DNA of 64,000 nucleotides from Sipunculus nudus (Eukaryota; Annelida; Sipuncula; Golfingiida; Sipunculidae), in NCBI GenBank assembly GCA_026874595.1, contig CM049308.1, forward strand, positions 25,260,367 through 25,324,366. The letters are read 5' to 3'. Both the position numbers and the translations under genes were made by a program. Below the pieces are notes generated by a model. It searched no databases and was not told the origin of the DNA. It saw nothing but the letters and a program-made list of their open reading frames with translations. How positions within the stretch are numbered: position 1 is the stretch's first letter; each line of letters opens with the position of its first letter. This document shows positions 12,701-21,130 of this stretch, in pieces.

Positions 12701-12849
12701 CCTGAATTTTAGGCATGACACACTATAATTAATATTGATTCAATATAAGGAACCAAATGCATTGCACTGAACCACTTGCTTAGTGAATATCCTAAGGGAA
12801 AATATCTGCCTACCTTATTATGTTTAACACTGTCTGCTGGTGAATTAAC

Positions 12850-13490
12850 CAGAGTTCAGGCTTTTGTACCAGAGTTTTGTGCCTACTTTAATAAAATGTA
12901 CACCATCAGAGTTGAACAAAAAGCGAGGCCACTTCAGCTTATCGTGTTTCCAAAAACTGGCAAGCGGGAGATCTTCCAGAGTCACTTGAAGATATATTTG
13001 TTACAAATAGCTACTCTGTCATTGTAATCTTCTGGGTAAGATCTTCCGCAAAAAGGAGGATATCTCGGATTAAGTTGCGACACTACCACTCGGTGGGCCC
13101 CTGCATCAAGAATTTCCTCGCATAGCCTAAGTATCGCTAGTCCTACGTTTTCTGGTCGTCCTTTTCTCCCAGCAGCTGATAAGTCGTTCCCCCCGATACA
13201 TATGATAACCACCTCCGGCTTAGAATCTAGTATGAACCCTAGCTCATACTTCCGTACTAACTCAACTGTTCGCCCTCCGACTCCTAAAAACCTTACATCG
13301 CTCTGACATAGTCCAAAATTCTCCTGTAAGGGATAGATTCCTGCTTCTATATCCTTGTTCAAATTTCTAACCTCTGAAGCGCCTAATACTACAGCAAGTT
13401 TCCTGTCCTGATGGGTAACCGAGGGCCAAATAGCAGCCGCCATCTTGTTTTTAACGGAAGTACAATATGTGGTAATGTGCACACACAAAA
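12850..13490 (-). mobile_element. SGNH/GDSL hydrolase-like part of the YR retrotransposon fossil
   Basis: The minus-strand peptide shows VVLGASEV where SGNH enzymes have the GDS block, VGGRTV (Gly block) and IICIGGNDLS (the GxND block). A DGVHF motif lies farther along the region. SGNH-type hydrolases are known from some Ngaro-group retrotransposons and from CR1/L2-type LINE ORF1s. Here the part lies between the A1 repeat and the gag-like part, on the same strand. Broken. Confidence 0.6.
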
Positions 13491-14390
13491 TTTGGATGTT
13501 TTGCAGCAGTTACGGAGAATGTTCGGGGAACGCTATCTAACTGCGTAGCAAAAATGTTTTGTTAGTAGTTCTGCTAAGAACAAGAGTATGAATTAAAAAT
13601 TATGCTCAGTGTTTCACTTGCGATTGTAGATCCCTGCTGTGTGAGTGGTTGGTTGGCGTTGTCGTGTTGACAAGTTCGTTTTCAGCGTGTCGTGAGCGAT
13701 AATCCAGGATGAAGAATAACAAAAATAGCACGTTGTCTCTGATGTAAAATCTGATGTGATGCCCTATACCATGTCCGTTACACCGCTCAGGCAATAACTA
13801 GGGTTTCTACGCCGCAGTTTTGCCTCTTCGGGTACCCCCCCTCTTTGCACTGAGGTCGCCAGAACTGACACGCCAGCCAGCCAGGTCCGGCCCGCCCTCG
13901 TTGACCGACCACCACCGGGGAATCCCCCAAGTAAACCCGGGAGCCTGAGCCTAGCAACCAGCCAGTAATGTCCGAGCGTCACCGGCCTACCCCTGGACTA
14001 CCGTGAGTCCTGCCCTGAGCCTTGTCCCTTTCGACCAGGTACGGTGTTCGTTCGATCTGAGCCTTTTCCGGAGCCTTTCCTGGTTCTCGTGCCATCATGC
14101 TTGAGCCTTGTCCCTGCTGATCCTGACCGGACCCCCGGTTTTTACGTCTCGGAGCCTTGTCCCTGATCCTTTCCGGATCCCCTCAACTTTTATCCACCAA
14201 ACGGCTGGCTCTTTAGGGCCTGGTTCCATACTGTCGGCAACGGACTGGCCTACTCTTCTATCGAAAAACAGTATGGGATCTTTTACGTGCCCATCCCCTT
14301 CTGGACACGGGACCGCCATTTTACGTCCTCATCCGATGGACGGCCCGTATTTTGCTTTTGCAGTCGGGCGCTGCAGAGCCCGGAGCCTTT

Positions 14391-17180
14391 CTACCCCTCC
14401 CCCACTTTTTCTAGTGGGGTGATGATACTGGGGTTCCGTTTGCCACTGATTTTTTGCCAATCGAGCCACGTTTTGAGGTCTTTATAGAACTTCTCTTGCT
14501 TCACCTTTTCGACATAGCCTTTGCTCAACCTTAGAATGTGGTCTTTCACATATTCTATTTCTGCCTTCTCGTGAAGCACAGATACTCGGGTTCGAGGCGG
14601 GAGTCTCAAGGCCGTCCTTAAGGCTCTGTTTTGAAGCCGTTGAAGTGTCTTAATGTGGTGCTCTTTGGCTGAGATCAGGGCTATGCAGCCGTACATCATA
14701 ACCGGTCTGATCCAGGCTTTATAAAGGTATATCAAACTTTGGGTTGACATGCCCCCTGTCCCTGCTTTTAGCACTCTTAAGCAGTTTAGTCTCGCTTTGA
14801 CCCTCTGTTCGATATCCTTTATATGAGCCGCCCATGTGAGTCTTTTATCAACCGTCAGCCCCAGGAATTTTACCTGGTCTGTGAATTGAATTGGTTCTCC
14901 GGCCAATTTCAGTTCTGGCGCTTTGTCGGCCTTGCTGCCTTTCAGGTGCCTACCGAATTTGCAAGCCTGCGTTTTTGTCGCATTGACTCTAACCCGCCAT
15001 CTGGCGCACCACTCGGTCACTTCGTCTAGACCTGCCTGTAGCCTGGGTGCTGCTCTCTTGCTATGTGTCCATAGCGCAGTGTCATCCGCAAATTGGCTCG
15101 TCGCCCCCGTGCGGACTCCCCCTTTCTCGGACAGGCTGGGCATGTCGTTGACGTATATGACGTAGAGCAACGGGCTGAGAGCTGAGCCCTGTGGTGTGCC
15201 AGCAGCGGGTTCGATCTCGTGCGACTTAGCGTCACCTACTCTGACCCATAGCTTCCTATCTCTTAGGAAGGATGAGAGAATCCTCACAATGCGAGCCGGC
15301 AGTTTAGCCTGCGTTGCGATCTTGTACCTTAGACCATCCCGCCATACTGCGTCGAAGGCTTTCTCGACGTCTAGGAATACACCTATAGTATCACAAGATC
15401 GCTGCAGGCATTGCCCTACCGCCTGTGTCAGCCTGAATAGTTGGTCATTTGTTGACCTGCCTTCACGGAACCCGCTCTGATTCGGGTTAAAGTACCCCGC
15501 TTTTTCCAGGTGTCCGCTGATCCTGCCAGTTATTATGCGTTCCAGCACTTTTCCTAGAATTGGCAGTAGGCTGATGGGTCGGTAGCTTTTCGGTAGCGAG
15601 CGATCCTTTCCCGGCTTCGGGATCATGATTACGCTGGCTCTTTTCCATGCCCTCGGGAAGTACCCCAGTTTTAGACACGCATTGAACACTGTCGTGAGCG
15701 CTTCCAGCCCTTCCTCCGGCAGCTTGATCAGTACTTCCCTGGTGAGGCCGTCCTCCCCCGGGGCTTTCCTGCTTTTGAGTTTTTTCAGCTTCTTGCTGAT
15801 TTCCGCTTTTGTGATCGCTCTCAAAAGCGGCTCATCCTCTGCTATTTGAGCGTAGCAGCTCTCCTCCTTTGCCAGAGGTGAGTAAAACTCTTTTTCGCCT
15901 TGCCTTACATACTGATCAACCTCCTCCTGTGTTCGGTCATCAAACTGGGGTCCCGTTGGGACCTGGTGTATGTTCCGGAGCGTCTCCGCGAACAAGTCAG
16001 CCTTGTCCTTTTCCGTACTAGCCACCGATCCCATCGGGCCTATTAGGTCTGTCGTTCCGACCAATGGCTTGTTCAGCGAGCCAGTATACTGGTGGACCTT
16101 TCGCCAGAATTCGCCCACGGATATTCTGTGGTCCATACTGCTCGTGAACTCGTACCATTCTGCCTTTTTCTGGGCTTTGATTGCATATTTCACCTTCCGA
16201 CTAATAGCGTTGTATTGGGATTTTAACTCCTCAGTCTGGAGTTGGATCTGGAGCCTTCTAATCCGCCTTCTTTCCCTTACAAGCGCTTTAATCGTGGGGG
16301 TGAATGACCACCAGTTACGGTTCTTTCGTTCCGCCATCGGGCACGCCCGATCTAGGCAATCTCTCATCTCCGAGGTCAGCTTATCGACCAGGCTGTCGAT
16401 TCCCTCTGGGGTCGATGGTTCAGCAATGTTTCGGAGCCTGTCTGCCAGTTCATTTTGGTATAGTCGCCAGTTAGCCTTTCTCCAAGGTCTAACCATCCTC
16501 GGCGGCTTCCTGTTTGCTCTCCAGTCGAGCTCTAAATGAATTGGCATGTGATCGCTGCCTACATCTTCCCCTACATAGAATTTGCTGACCAGGCCTACTT
16601 CGGGTGAGACTATTGCCAGATCGAGTATGTTCGTACTGCCTGTCGTGGGGTTGACCCTTGTTGGGCTCCCATCGTTCATTATCACCATACCGTTTCGGTC
16701 TATGCAATCCATCAGTGCCTTTCCGTTAAGATTCGAGGCTCTGCTGCCATATGAGGTGTGTGGGGCGTTTAGGTCCCCCAGCACCACATAGTGGCTGCTG
16801 TTCCTCTTTATCCTTTCGAATAGCTGGGCCCGGGGCCGTAACTGGGGTGGATTGTAATACACTATTACATCGATTGCCGGGTCCCCGCTGCTGACTGGTT
16901 CGACTCTAATCGTTAGAGCCTCTACATCGAGCCTTCCTAGCCAGTTTGTCTGGCGGTATACCAGGTTCTCTTTAATTAAGAGAGCCACTCCACCACCCAT
17001 GTTACCGTCTGGCCGTCCCCTGTGTAGCAGGTTATAGCCAGTGAAGGATACGTTTTTGGTCAGCTTGGTCTCGCTGATGGCCATGATGTCTACTGAGTGC
17101 CTGTGGATATAGTTGAGGATCTCGTTCCTCCTACCGTACAGGCCGTTCACGTTTACATGACACAGACCAAGCTTAACCAT
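14391..17180 (-). CDS. LINE ORF2: AP-endonuclease and reverse transcriptase
   Basis: 929 residues, uninterrupted. The endonuclease, about 1-220, has NVNGL (10-14), ISETKL (35-40), GDLNAPH (135-141) and SDHMPI (209-214). The reverse transcriptase, about 465-760, has KAPGEDGL, YRPISLLPILGKVLE, QSGFREGRSTNDQL, FLDVEKAFD, GTPQGSALSPLLY and the catalytic FADD (696-699), then KFLGLTVDKRLTW. The C-terminus has the Jockey-type IRPVMMYG and LQRLQNRALR segment. All core catalytic residues I looked for are present. The protein nicks target DNA and primes reverse transcription there. It is probably translated by reinitiation after ORF1, since its ATG is eight bases from the end of ORF1. Confidence 0.9.
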   Translation of the reverse strand: MVKLGLCHVNVNGLYGRRNEILNYIHRHSVDIMAISETKLTKNVSFTGYNLLHRGRPDGNMGGGVALLIKENLVYRQTNWLGRLDVEALTIRVEPVSSGDPAIDVIVYYNPPQLRPRAQLFERIKRNSSHYVVLGDLNAPHTSYGSRASNLNGKALMDCIDRNGMVIMNDGSPTRVNPTTGSTNILDLAIVSPEVGLVSKFYVGEDVGSDHMPIHLELDWRANRKPPRMVRPWRKANWRLYQNELADRLRNIAEPSTPEGIDSLVDKLTSEMRDCLDRACPMAERKNRNWWSFTPTIKALVRERRRIRRLQIQLQTEELKSQYNAISRKVKYAIKAQKKAEWYEFTSSMDHRISVGEFWRKVHQYTGSLNKPLVGTTDLIGPMGSVASTEKDKADLFAETLRNIHQVPTGPQFDDRTQEEVDQYVRQGEKEFYSPLAKEESCYAQIAEDEPLLRAITKAEISKKLKKLKSRKAPGEDGLTREVLIKLPEEGLEALTTVFNACLKLGYFPRAWKRASVIMIPKPGKDRSLPKSYRPISLLPILGKVLERIITGRISGHLEKAGYFNPNQSGFREGRSTNDQLFRLTQAVGQCLQRSCDTIGVFLDVEKAFDAVWRDGLRYKIATQAKLPARIVRILSSFLRDRKLWVRVGDAKSHEIEPAAGTPQGSALSPLLYVIYVNDMPSLSEKGGVRTGATSQFADDTALWTHSKRAAPRLQAGLDEVTEWCARWRVRVNATKTQACKFGRHLKGSKADKAPELKLAGEPIQFTDQVKFLGLTVDKRLTWAAHIKDIEQRVKARLNCLRVLKAGTGGMSTQSLIYLYKAWIRPVMMYGCIALISAKEHHIKTLQRLQNRALRTALRLPPRTRVSVLHEKAEIEYVKDHILRLSKGYVEKVKQEKFYKDLKTWLDWQKISGKRNPSIITPLEKVGEG

Positions 17181-19266
17181 GACGTCCCCCCACCGACTTC
17201 TTAAAACCGTTGCTACCGGCCTTCTTGGATCTGGGTTGCCTATAGCTACCCTTATCCTTTTTGGTTGGAGCGTTCCTGGCTGTTACCGATCGAGCCTTCG
17301 GCTCCTCACGGTCCTTGTCCGTTCCCCTGTCAGACAGCGCCGTCCACGACAATTCTAGACCTAGGTGTCTAGTAGCCGACTTTTTCACCACCGTTACGGC
17401 CCGTTCTCTGGGCTCGTCGACTTTAGCCAACTTCAGCGTTTCTGTGATCACTTCACAGAGAAACTTTATCAGTTTTTCTGGTTTGATCACTAACGGAGCC
17501 TGGTTTTCCTCCACGGCTTGCTCCTCCGTCGGAGCTGCCCCCTTGTCCGTATCCTTGCGGTTTTTGGCCGCGGCCCGCCCTCCGGCCAGCCTGGTGGACG
17601 TGCTACCGCTAGCCACGCCCTGCCCCCTTTCGGGAGCGGGAGCCTTCTGGGTCCTATCAGCCTCTGAGGCCGCGGGCCCCCGGGAGCCACCGGCGATCTT
17701 GGCATAGGTTAATCCCGTCTGTAGGGTATCACCACCATTTCCTTCTGCTTTTTTACTGTAGGGTTTTCCTACTTTGTCTTGTTTTGCCGATATCGGCCTC
17801 TGGCGGGCACCTTTGAAGGCTGTACAACCCTTGTACATCGCCCTGTGGTCGCCCCCACAGTTTGCACATTTCGGCTTGCTCTTGTCGGCCGCCCTTCGAC
17901 AATCTTTGGCATAGTGGCCTGCCTCGCCGCAATGCCTGCACCTGCCAGCCTCAGTGCATGTTTTGGCCGTGTGCCCGAACTGGTAGCAATTCAGGCACTG
18001 AATCGGCTCAACAGCCTTTCGGAAAGCCTCGCAGCGTATAAGCTCGCTCCCATAGCGGAACCCATGCTCGAGTGCCTTCTTGGCGCTCTCGCCCTGTTGG
18101 AAGTGCACTAGTACCTTCCATACCGGTTTCCTCCCGTGCCTGAGCCGCACGACCTCTTTGGCTTTTAGGCCCTGTTCTGTGAGCTCCGTCATTATCTCCT
18201 CCGTTGAGATATGCGGACTCACTCCCTTTGCCACCACCGATGTCAATCTTGTGCCCTTTGGTTTAGCTTGCTTGCTGCCCCGTGCAAGCTCTACTACTAC
18301 CTTGGGCCCAGTCTTGATCAGGGGGCGCCAGTCGGGCCTGGCCTCCCTAGCCGTTTCGGGGAGCGTGACTACCACTACTCCCTTATCTTTCTTGACCGTA
18401 CAGGTGGAGGTGCCCGTGCACTCCGTCACCAGCCTGTTAAGCCTTCTGCTGTTCTGTCTGAGGTCTACTGGTAAGCCCCTTACCCAGTATTTCCTCAATT
18501 CCTGGCTCTGAACCGGGCCCTCGACTTCTCGATCAGCCACCGTACCTCTCGGCTGGCTGTTCGCCGCGCTCCCTGACCGTACAGGCGAGCTCGGAGCCGT
18601 GGTGTCGACCGCCGTTTGATTATCCCGGGTCTCCAGTCTAGTGGGCGACCCGCTATCACCTGTGCGGTCGGCTTTTGAGGGCGTCAGTTCAGACCCCCTG
18701 GTTTGGGAATTCCCGCCAGTATGACCCGGGTTCGATCTCTCGGTCGGGCTCGGGGTCAGTGTCCTGAGTACCATCGGCCACTCAGGCGATCCCACATCGA
18801 TAATTAGAGACCCCGACCGTTCGGGCGTCTCTACCTTGTCCGGCCCCGGGACCTCCGGGGTGACCACTTCCGGGGTATCCGGGGTTGCCACCACCCTGGA
18901 TGACTCGTTGCTTTTCACCGGGGAGTCATCAAATAGTTCGAAGCTGGCGTCCCCGGTCGGGGTGGCCGGTGCCGAGCTCGGGGAACCCAGCGTAGAGCTC
19001 GGCGCGTTCGTTACCTCGTGTAACGGACCAACGCCCGCTGGGTTCAGTGGGGCCGATCCCGTGATCGCGCCCCGGCCCTCCGTCTCGGTCAGCTCGGCCG
19101 CCGCCGCGCTACCGATGCTCTCCGTGATTAGCCCCGCTATCATTCGTAGGGCGTGAGGCCCGTGCCTCGCTGCCTGTTGCAGCCCCCCTGTGATCTGGGT
19201 TAGACCCGGGACCACTTCTCTTTCTCTTTGAGAAAGCACTAACAGCCTAGTTAGCGCTTCTGCCAT
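17173..19266 (-). CDS. LINE ORF1: nucleic-acid-binding protein with three CCHC knuckles
   Basis: 697 residues. Residues 1-240 are Ser/Thr/Pro/Gly-rich and probably disordered. A Jockey/I-type ORF1 core follows from KYWVRGLPVDLRQ, about 270-415. Zinc knuckles come next: CLNCYQFGHTAKTC (CX2CX4HX4C, about 420-435), CRHCGEAGHYAKDC (same spacing) and CANCGGDHRAMYKGC (CX2CX3HX6C). The C-terminal 200 residues are Lys/Arg/Ala-rich. The knuckle set is typical of Jockey, I and R1 ORF1 proteins, which bind element RNA. Its stop TAA lies inside the ATGGTTAA that also starts ORF2, so the ORFs overlap by 8 bases, an arrangement compatible with termination-reinitiation. Confidence 0.85.
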   Translation of the reverse strand: MAEALTRLLVLSQREREVVPGLTQITGGLQQAARHGPHALRMIAGLITESIGSAAAAELTETEGRGAITGSAPLNPAGVGPLHEVTNAPSSTLGSPSSAPATPTGDASFELFDDSPVKSNESSRVVATPDTPEVVTPEVPGPDKVETPERSGSLIIDVGSPEWPMVLRTLTPSPTERSNPGHTGGNSQTRGSELTPSKADRTGDSGSPTRLETRDNQTAVDTTAPSSPVRSGSAANSQPRGTVADREVEGPVQSQELRKYWVRGLPVDLRQNSRRLNRLVTECTGTSTCTVKKDKGVVVVTLPETAREARPDWRPLIKTGPKVVVELARGSKQAKPKGTRLTSVVAKGVSPHISTEEIMTELTEQGLKAKEVVRLRHGRKPVWKVLVHFQQGESAKKALEHGFRYGSELIRCEAFRKAVEPIQCLNCYQFGHTAKTCTEAGRCRHCGEAGHYAKDCRRAADKSKPKCANCGGDHRAMYKGCTAFKGARQRPISAKQDKVGKPYSKKAEGNGGDTLQTGLTYAKIAGGSRGPAASEADRTQKAPAPERGQGVASGSTSTRLAGGRAAAKNRKDTDKGAAPTEEQAVEENQAPLVIKPEKLIKFLCEVITETLKLAKVDEPRERAVTVVKKSATRHLGLELSWTALSDRGTDKDREEPKARSVTARNAPTKKDKGSYRQPRSKKAGSNGFKKSVGGRHG

Positions 19267-19423
19267 CCTTTTCAGCGCCCTCTCACTGAATTTCCCAGTT
19301 CTACTCCCTTTCGGGCAGTATGCTAGGTTTCTGATCCTTTCGCCCCTTTTAGGTATTCCCTTTTTTAGGGGTATCTCGGGCTTTTCCTCTCGCCCTTTTT
19401 AACCACGATCTTTTGTCGGGTCT

Positions 19424-20015
19424 TATTATTTTATTCCCGTTCGGGCAATAAAATAATGATGGTTTTCCTCACTTATAATTCCTATGCAGGCAATTATAAT
19501 TTTCCGGCCCCTGATTTTCGCCCCGTTTATTCGTATCTATCCGTGAGCCAGCGAGCCGAGAGCGGGCTCTATTCAGCAGTTTTACCCAGAGCCGGGTTTC
19601 AAACTGTGAATTTTTGTGGTCGGTCGGGCCGAGAGCTAGCCTTGAGCCGAGAGCGGGCTCAGTGAATGAATTAATTAACTGTACCGAGAGCGGGTACCAG
19701 TTAATTAGATCGTTTGTAGGTTTCACCTACCCCAGAGAGCCAACAGAGAAAATTCAAAAAAATGATACTATACCTGATTCCCCTATGGTAAACCTTAACT
19801 ATAAGTCTAAACCCTAGCTAAAATACACCTGTTGCAGGGATGATAGCACTGAAAGAGAAATAATAGTCCTAATGAGGACTGTTGTGTGTGGCTCCGGCCT
19901 CCAGACAAGCTAATCACTAGTGTGAATAACCTGACTGGAGAGCAAGGCGCCAGTTAGTCTGCCGAGTCTCAGCGTCTCTGATTCCACTTGGCTAATTAGA
20001 CGACGGTCTAATTAG
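19424..20015 (-). promoter_or_regulatory. Serial hairpins in the LINE 5' UTR
   Basis: Plus-strand coordinates of the stems: 19,425-19,457 (15 bp, one bulged base), 19,473-19,499 (11 bp, one bulge), 19,553-19,569 (5 bp, loop GAGAGCG), 19,577-19,606 (6 + 4 bp with an internal loop), 19,643-19,661 (6 bp, loop GAGAGCG), 19,672-19,707 (14 bp, one bulge, loop GAGAGCG) and 19,992-20,015 (10 bp, 4-nt loop). The first, second and sixth share an AT-rich lower stem, a single bulged base (G in the sense RNA) and a short GC-rich upper stem. Three hairpins have the same 7-nt loop on different stems. Function unknown. Confidence 0.7.
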
Positions 20016-20061
20016 AGCTGCTCCCAGGCACGTCCGTTCTCCACGGCTGCTGGGTGTGCAA

Positions 20062-20180
20062 TGATGTGATGCCCTATCCTGAAAAGGCTGCTTATAAAAC
20101 CTGTCTTCTGGACCAAAAGGGGGTGACCATTGGTCAGCGAATAATAACCAATCAGAGAAAAGGAAGGGGCAATTAGCTCC
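20062..20180 (-). promoter_or_regulatory. Promoter-like segment in the A1 repeat (CCAAT boxes, TATA box)
   Basis: On the minus strand, going downstream: a GC-box-like GGGCGGAGC near 20,180, an inverted pair of CCAAT motifs (20,129-20,133 and 20,148-20,152), TTTTATAAG at 20,091-20,100, then a start expected about 30 bases further, near 20,065. The same motifs occur in A2 (about 7,195-7,320). This is the expected site for the YR element's own promoter. The nested LINE begins at 20,061. Confidence 0.45.
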
Positions 20181-20581
20181 GCCCATGTTCAAGCTGATGC
20201 CAGCTGTGACTACACCCGTCATTGTCAGACAGGTTTGCAAGCAGGGGAGGGGGTTCCAACGGAAATTACGTAATACCCAAAGGAGGCCCCCATAAAGGCA
20301 TTAGCCAGAACATACTTGAAGTAAAAACAATTTGAGTGTCTGTTATCAAGATTAAAATACCCGACAAGCTTGATATCCAATTAGTACATCTGTGAGGGGG
20401 AAATACAAGGATCAGCTATATATGTGTAGTAGTTAATTAGCTATAATGGACTGATTACAAAGTCCAGGAAATAGAAACCTTACTTGCTGGTCCAAAAGTT
20501 TACCATATTAACAACTTAACAATTAACAGAAACAAAATCATGATATTTTGATTAAAATAGCCCTATGTTATGCATAGACCT

Positions 20582-20636
<55 letters not shown>

Positions 20637-21130
20637 TTTTAGGCCTAAAATATGCACGTAACCCAAACAATACACAACTCACGGCCATAGGCAATCTTGC
20701 CATCGTGAAACCGATATCTGACAGGTTTAAATCAAGCTTTCTTTATGCAGGTTCGCATTATTGGAATCAACTTCCAAGTGATGTAAGACACGCCACTGAT
20801 GTATAGCATTCATACAACAATTCAAATCCTTTCTATACTAATTTCCATGTATCAAAGCTCAGAATTTTATTTACTTATCGATTTTAATAATTCTATGTTT
20901 ATATGTGTCTTATTTAGCAATATATGTATTTTAAATATGTATATGTTGAGATCATTATTTTGTACACTTTTTTAAAACTATATAAATGTGAGCATGTAAT
21001 GAATATCTCGTTGTGTATGTATATCTCTTTGTGATATATCCAGGACCCAATCGAAAAATATCTGAAAATGGTGAATGGGATATCCTGGTAAAATATATAG
21101 ATGTTCATGTGTGTGTAAATAAATAAATAA
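20637..21130 (+). mobile_element. CR1-like LINE 3' fragment, unit A
   Basis: Directly after the TA microsatellite the plus strand encodes about 55 residues ending in FKSSFLYAGSHYWNQLPSDVR, the signature near the C-terminus of many LINE ORF2 proteins (xWNxLPxxxR). AT-rich 3' UTR follows ('ccaggacccaatcg', 'gggatatcctgg') and then an AAATAAATAAAT tail at about 21,117-21,129. A 5'-truncated remnant, not autonomous. Confidence 0.65.

Larger units (their letters stand above)
13768..20061 (-). mobile_element. Full-length Jockey-like LINE with intact ORF1 and ORF2, nested in the YR element
   Basis: Bounded by a perfect 16-bp target duplication TGATGTGATGCCCTAT at 13,752-13,767 and 20,062-20,077. 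The A2 repeat keeps the unoccupied site, which fixes both ends. Length is 6,294 bp: 5' UTR about 795 bp (20,061-19,267), ORF1 19,266-17,173, ORF2 17,180-14,391, 3' UTR about 620 bp ending ...CGGACATGGT with no poly-A. The element is GC-richer than its surroundings. Open ORFs, a perfect duplication and absence from unit B all point to a very young insertion. ORF1 with three zinc knuckles, and ORF2 with an AP-endonuclease and RT but no visible RNase H, favour the Jockey group; I or R1 types are alternatives. Confidence 0.9.
6306..20586 (-). mobile_element. YR retrotransposon fossil (DIRS/Ngaro type) with split direct repeats, carrying a nested LINE
   Basis: Read on the minus strand the order is A1 (20,586-20,062 resumed at 13,767-13,720), coding parts (about 13.5-8.6 kb), B1 (8,187-7,710), A2 (7,709-7,155), a 360-bp spacer and B2 (about 6,795-6,306). 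This A1-ORFs-B1-A2-B2 layout is the split-direct-repeat organisation described for Ngaro-type YR retrotransposons. Coding parts, located approximately, are an SGNH-like hydrolase, a gag-like region with Cys/His clusters, RT with LDDFLF, RNase H and a tyrosine recombinase. There is no target duplication, as expected; the element sits within a TA microsatellite that is uninterrupted in unit B. The element is broken, with roughly half a dozen or more breaks. A1/A2 and B1/B2 differ by about 2-3%, so it is fairly recent. Net length without the LINE is about 8.0 kb. Confidence 0.8.

Noticed and set aside
17261-18511. Plus-strand frames of 110-189 codons across 14.1-19.2 kb
   Set aside because: They are antisense shadows of LINE ORF1 and ORF2, open because of the GC-rich codon use.
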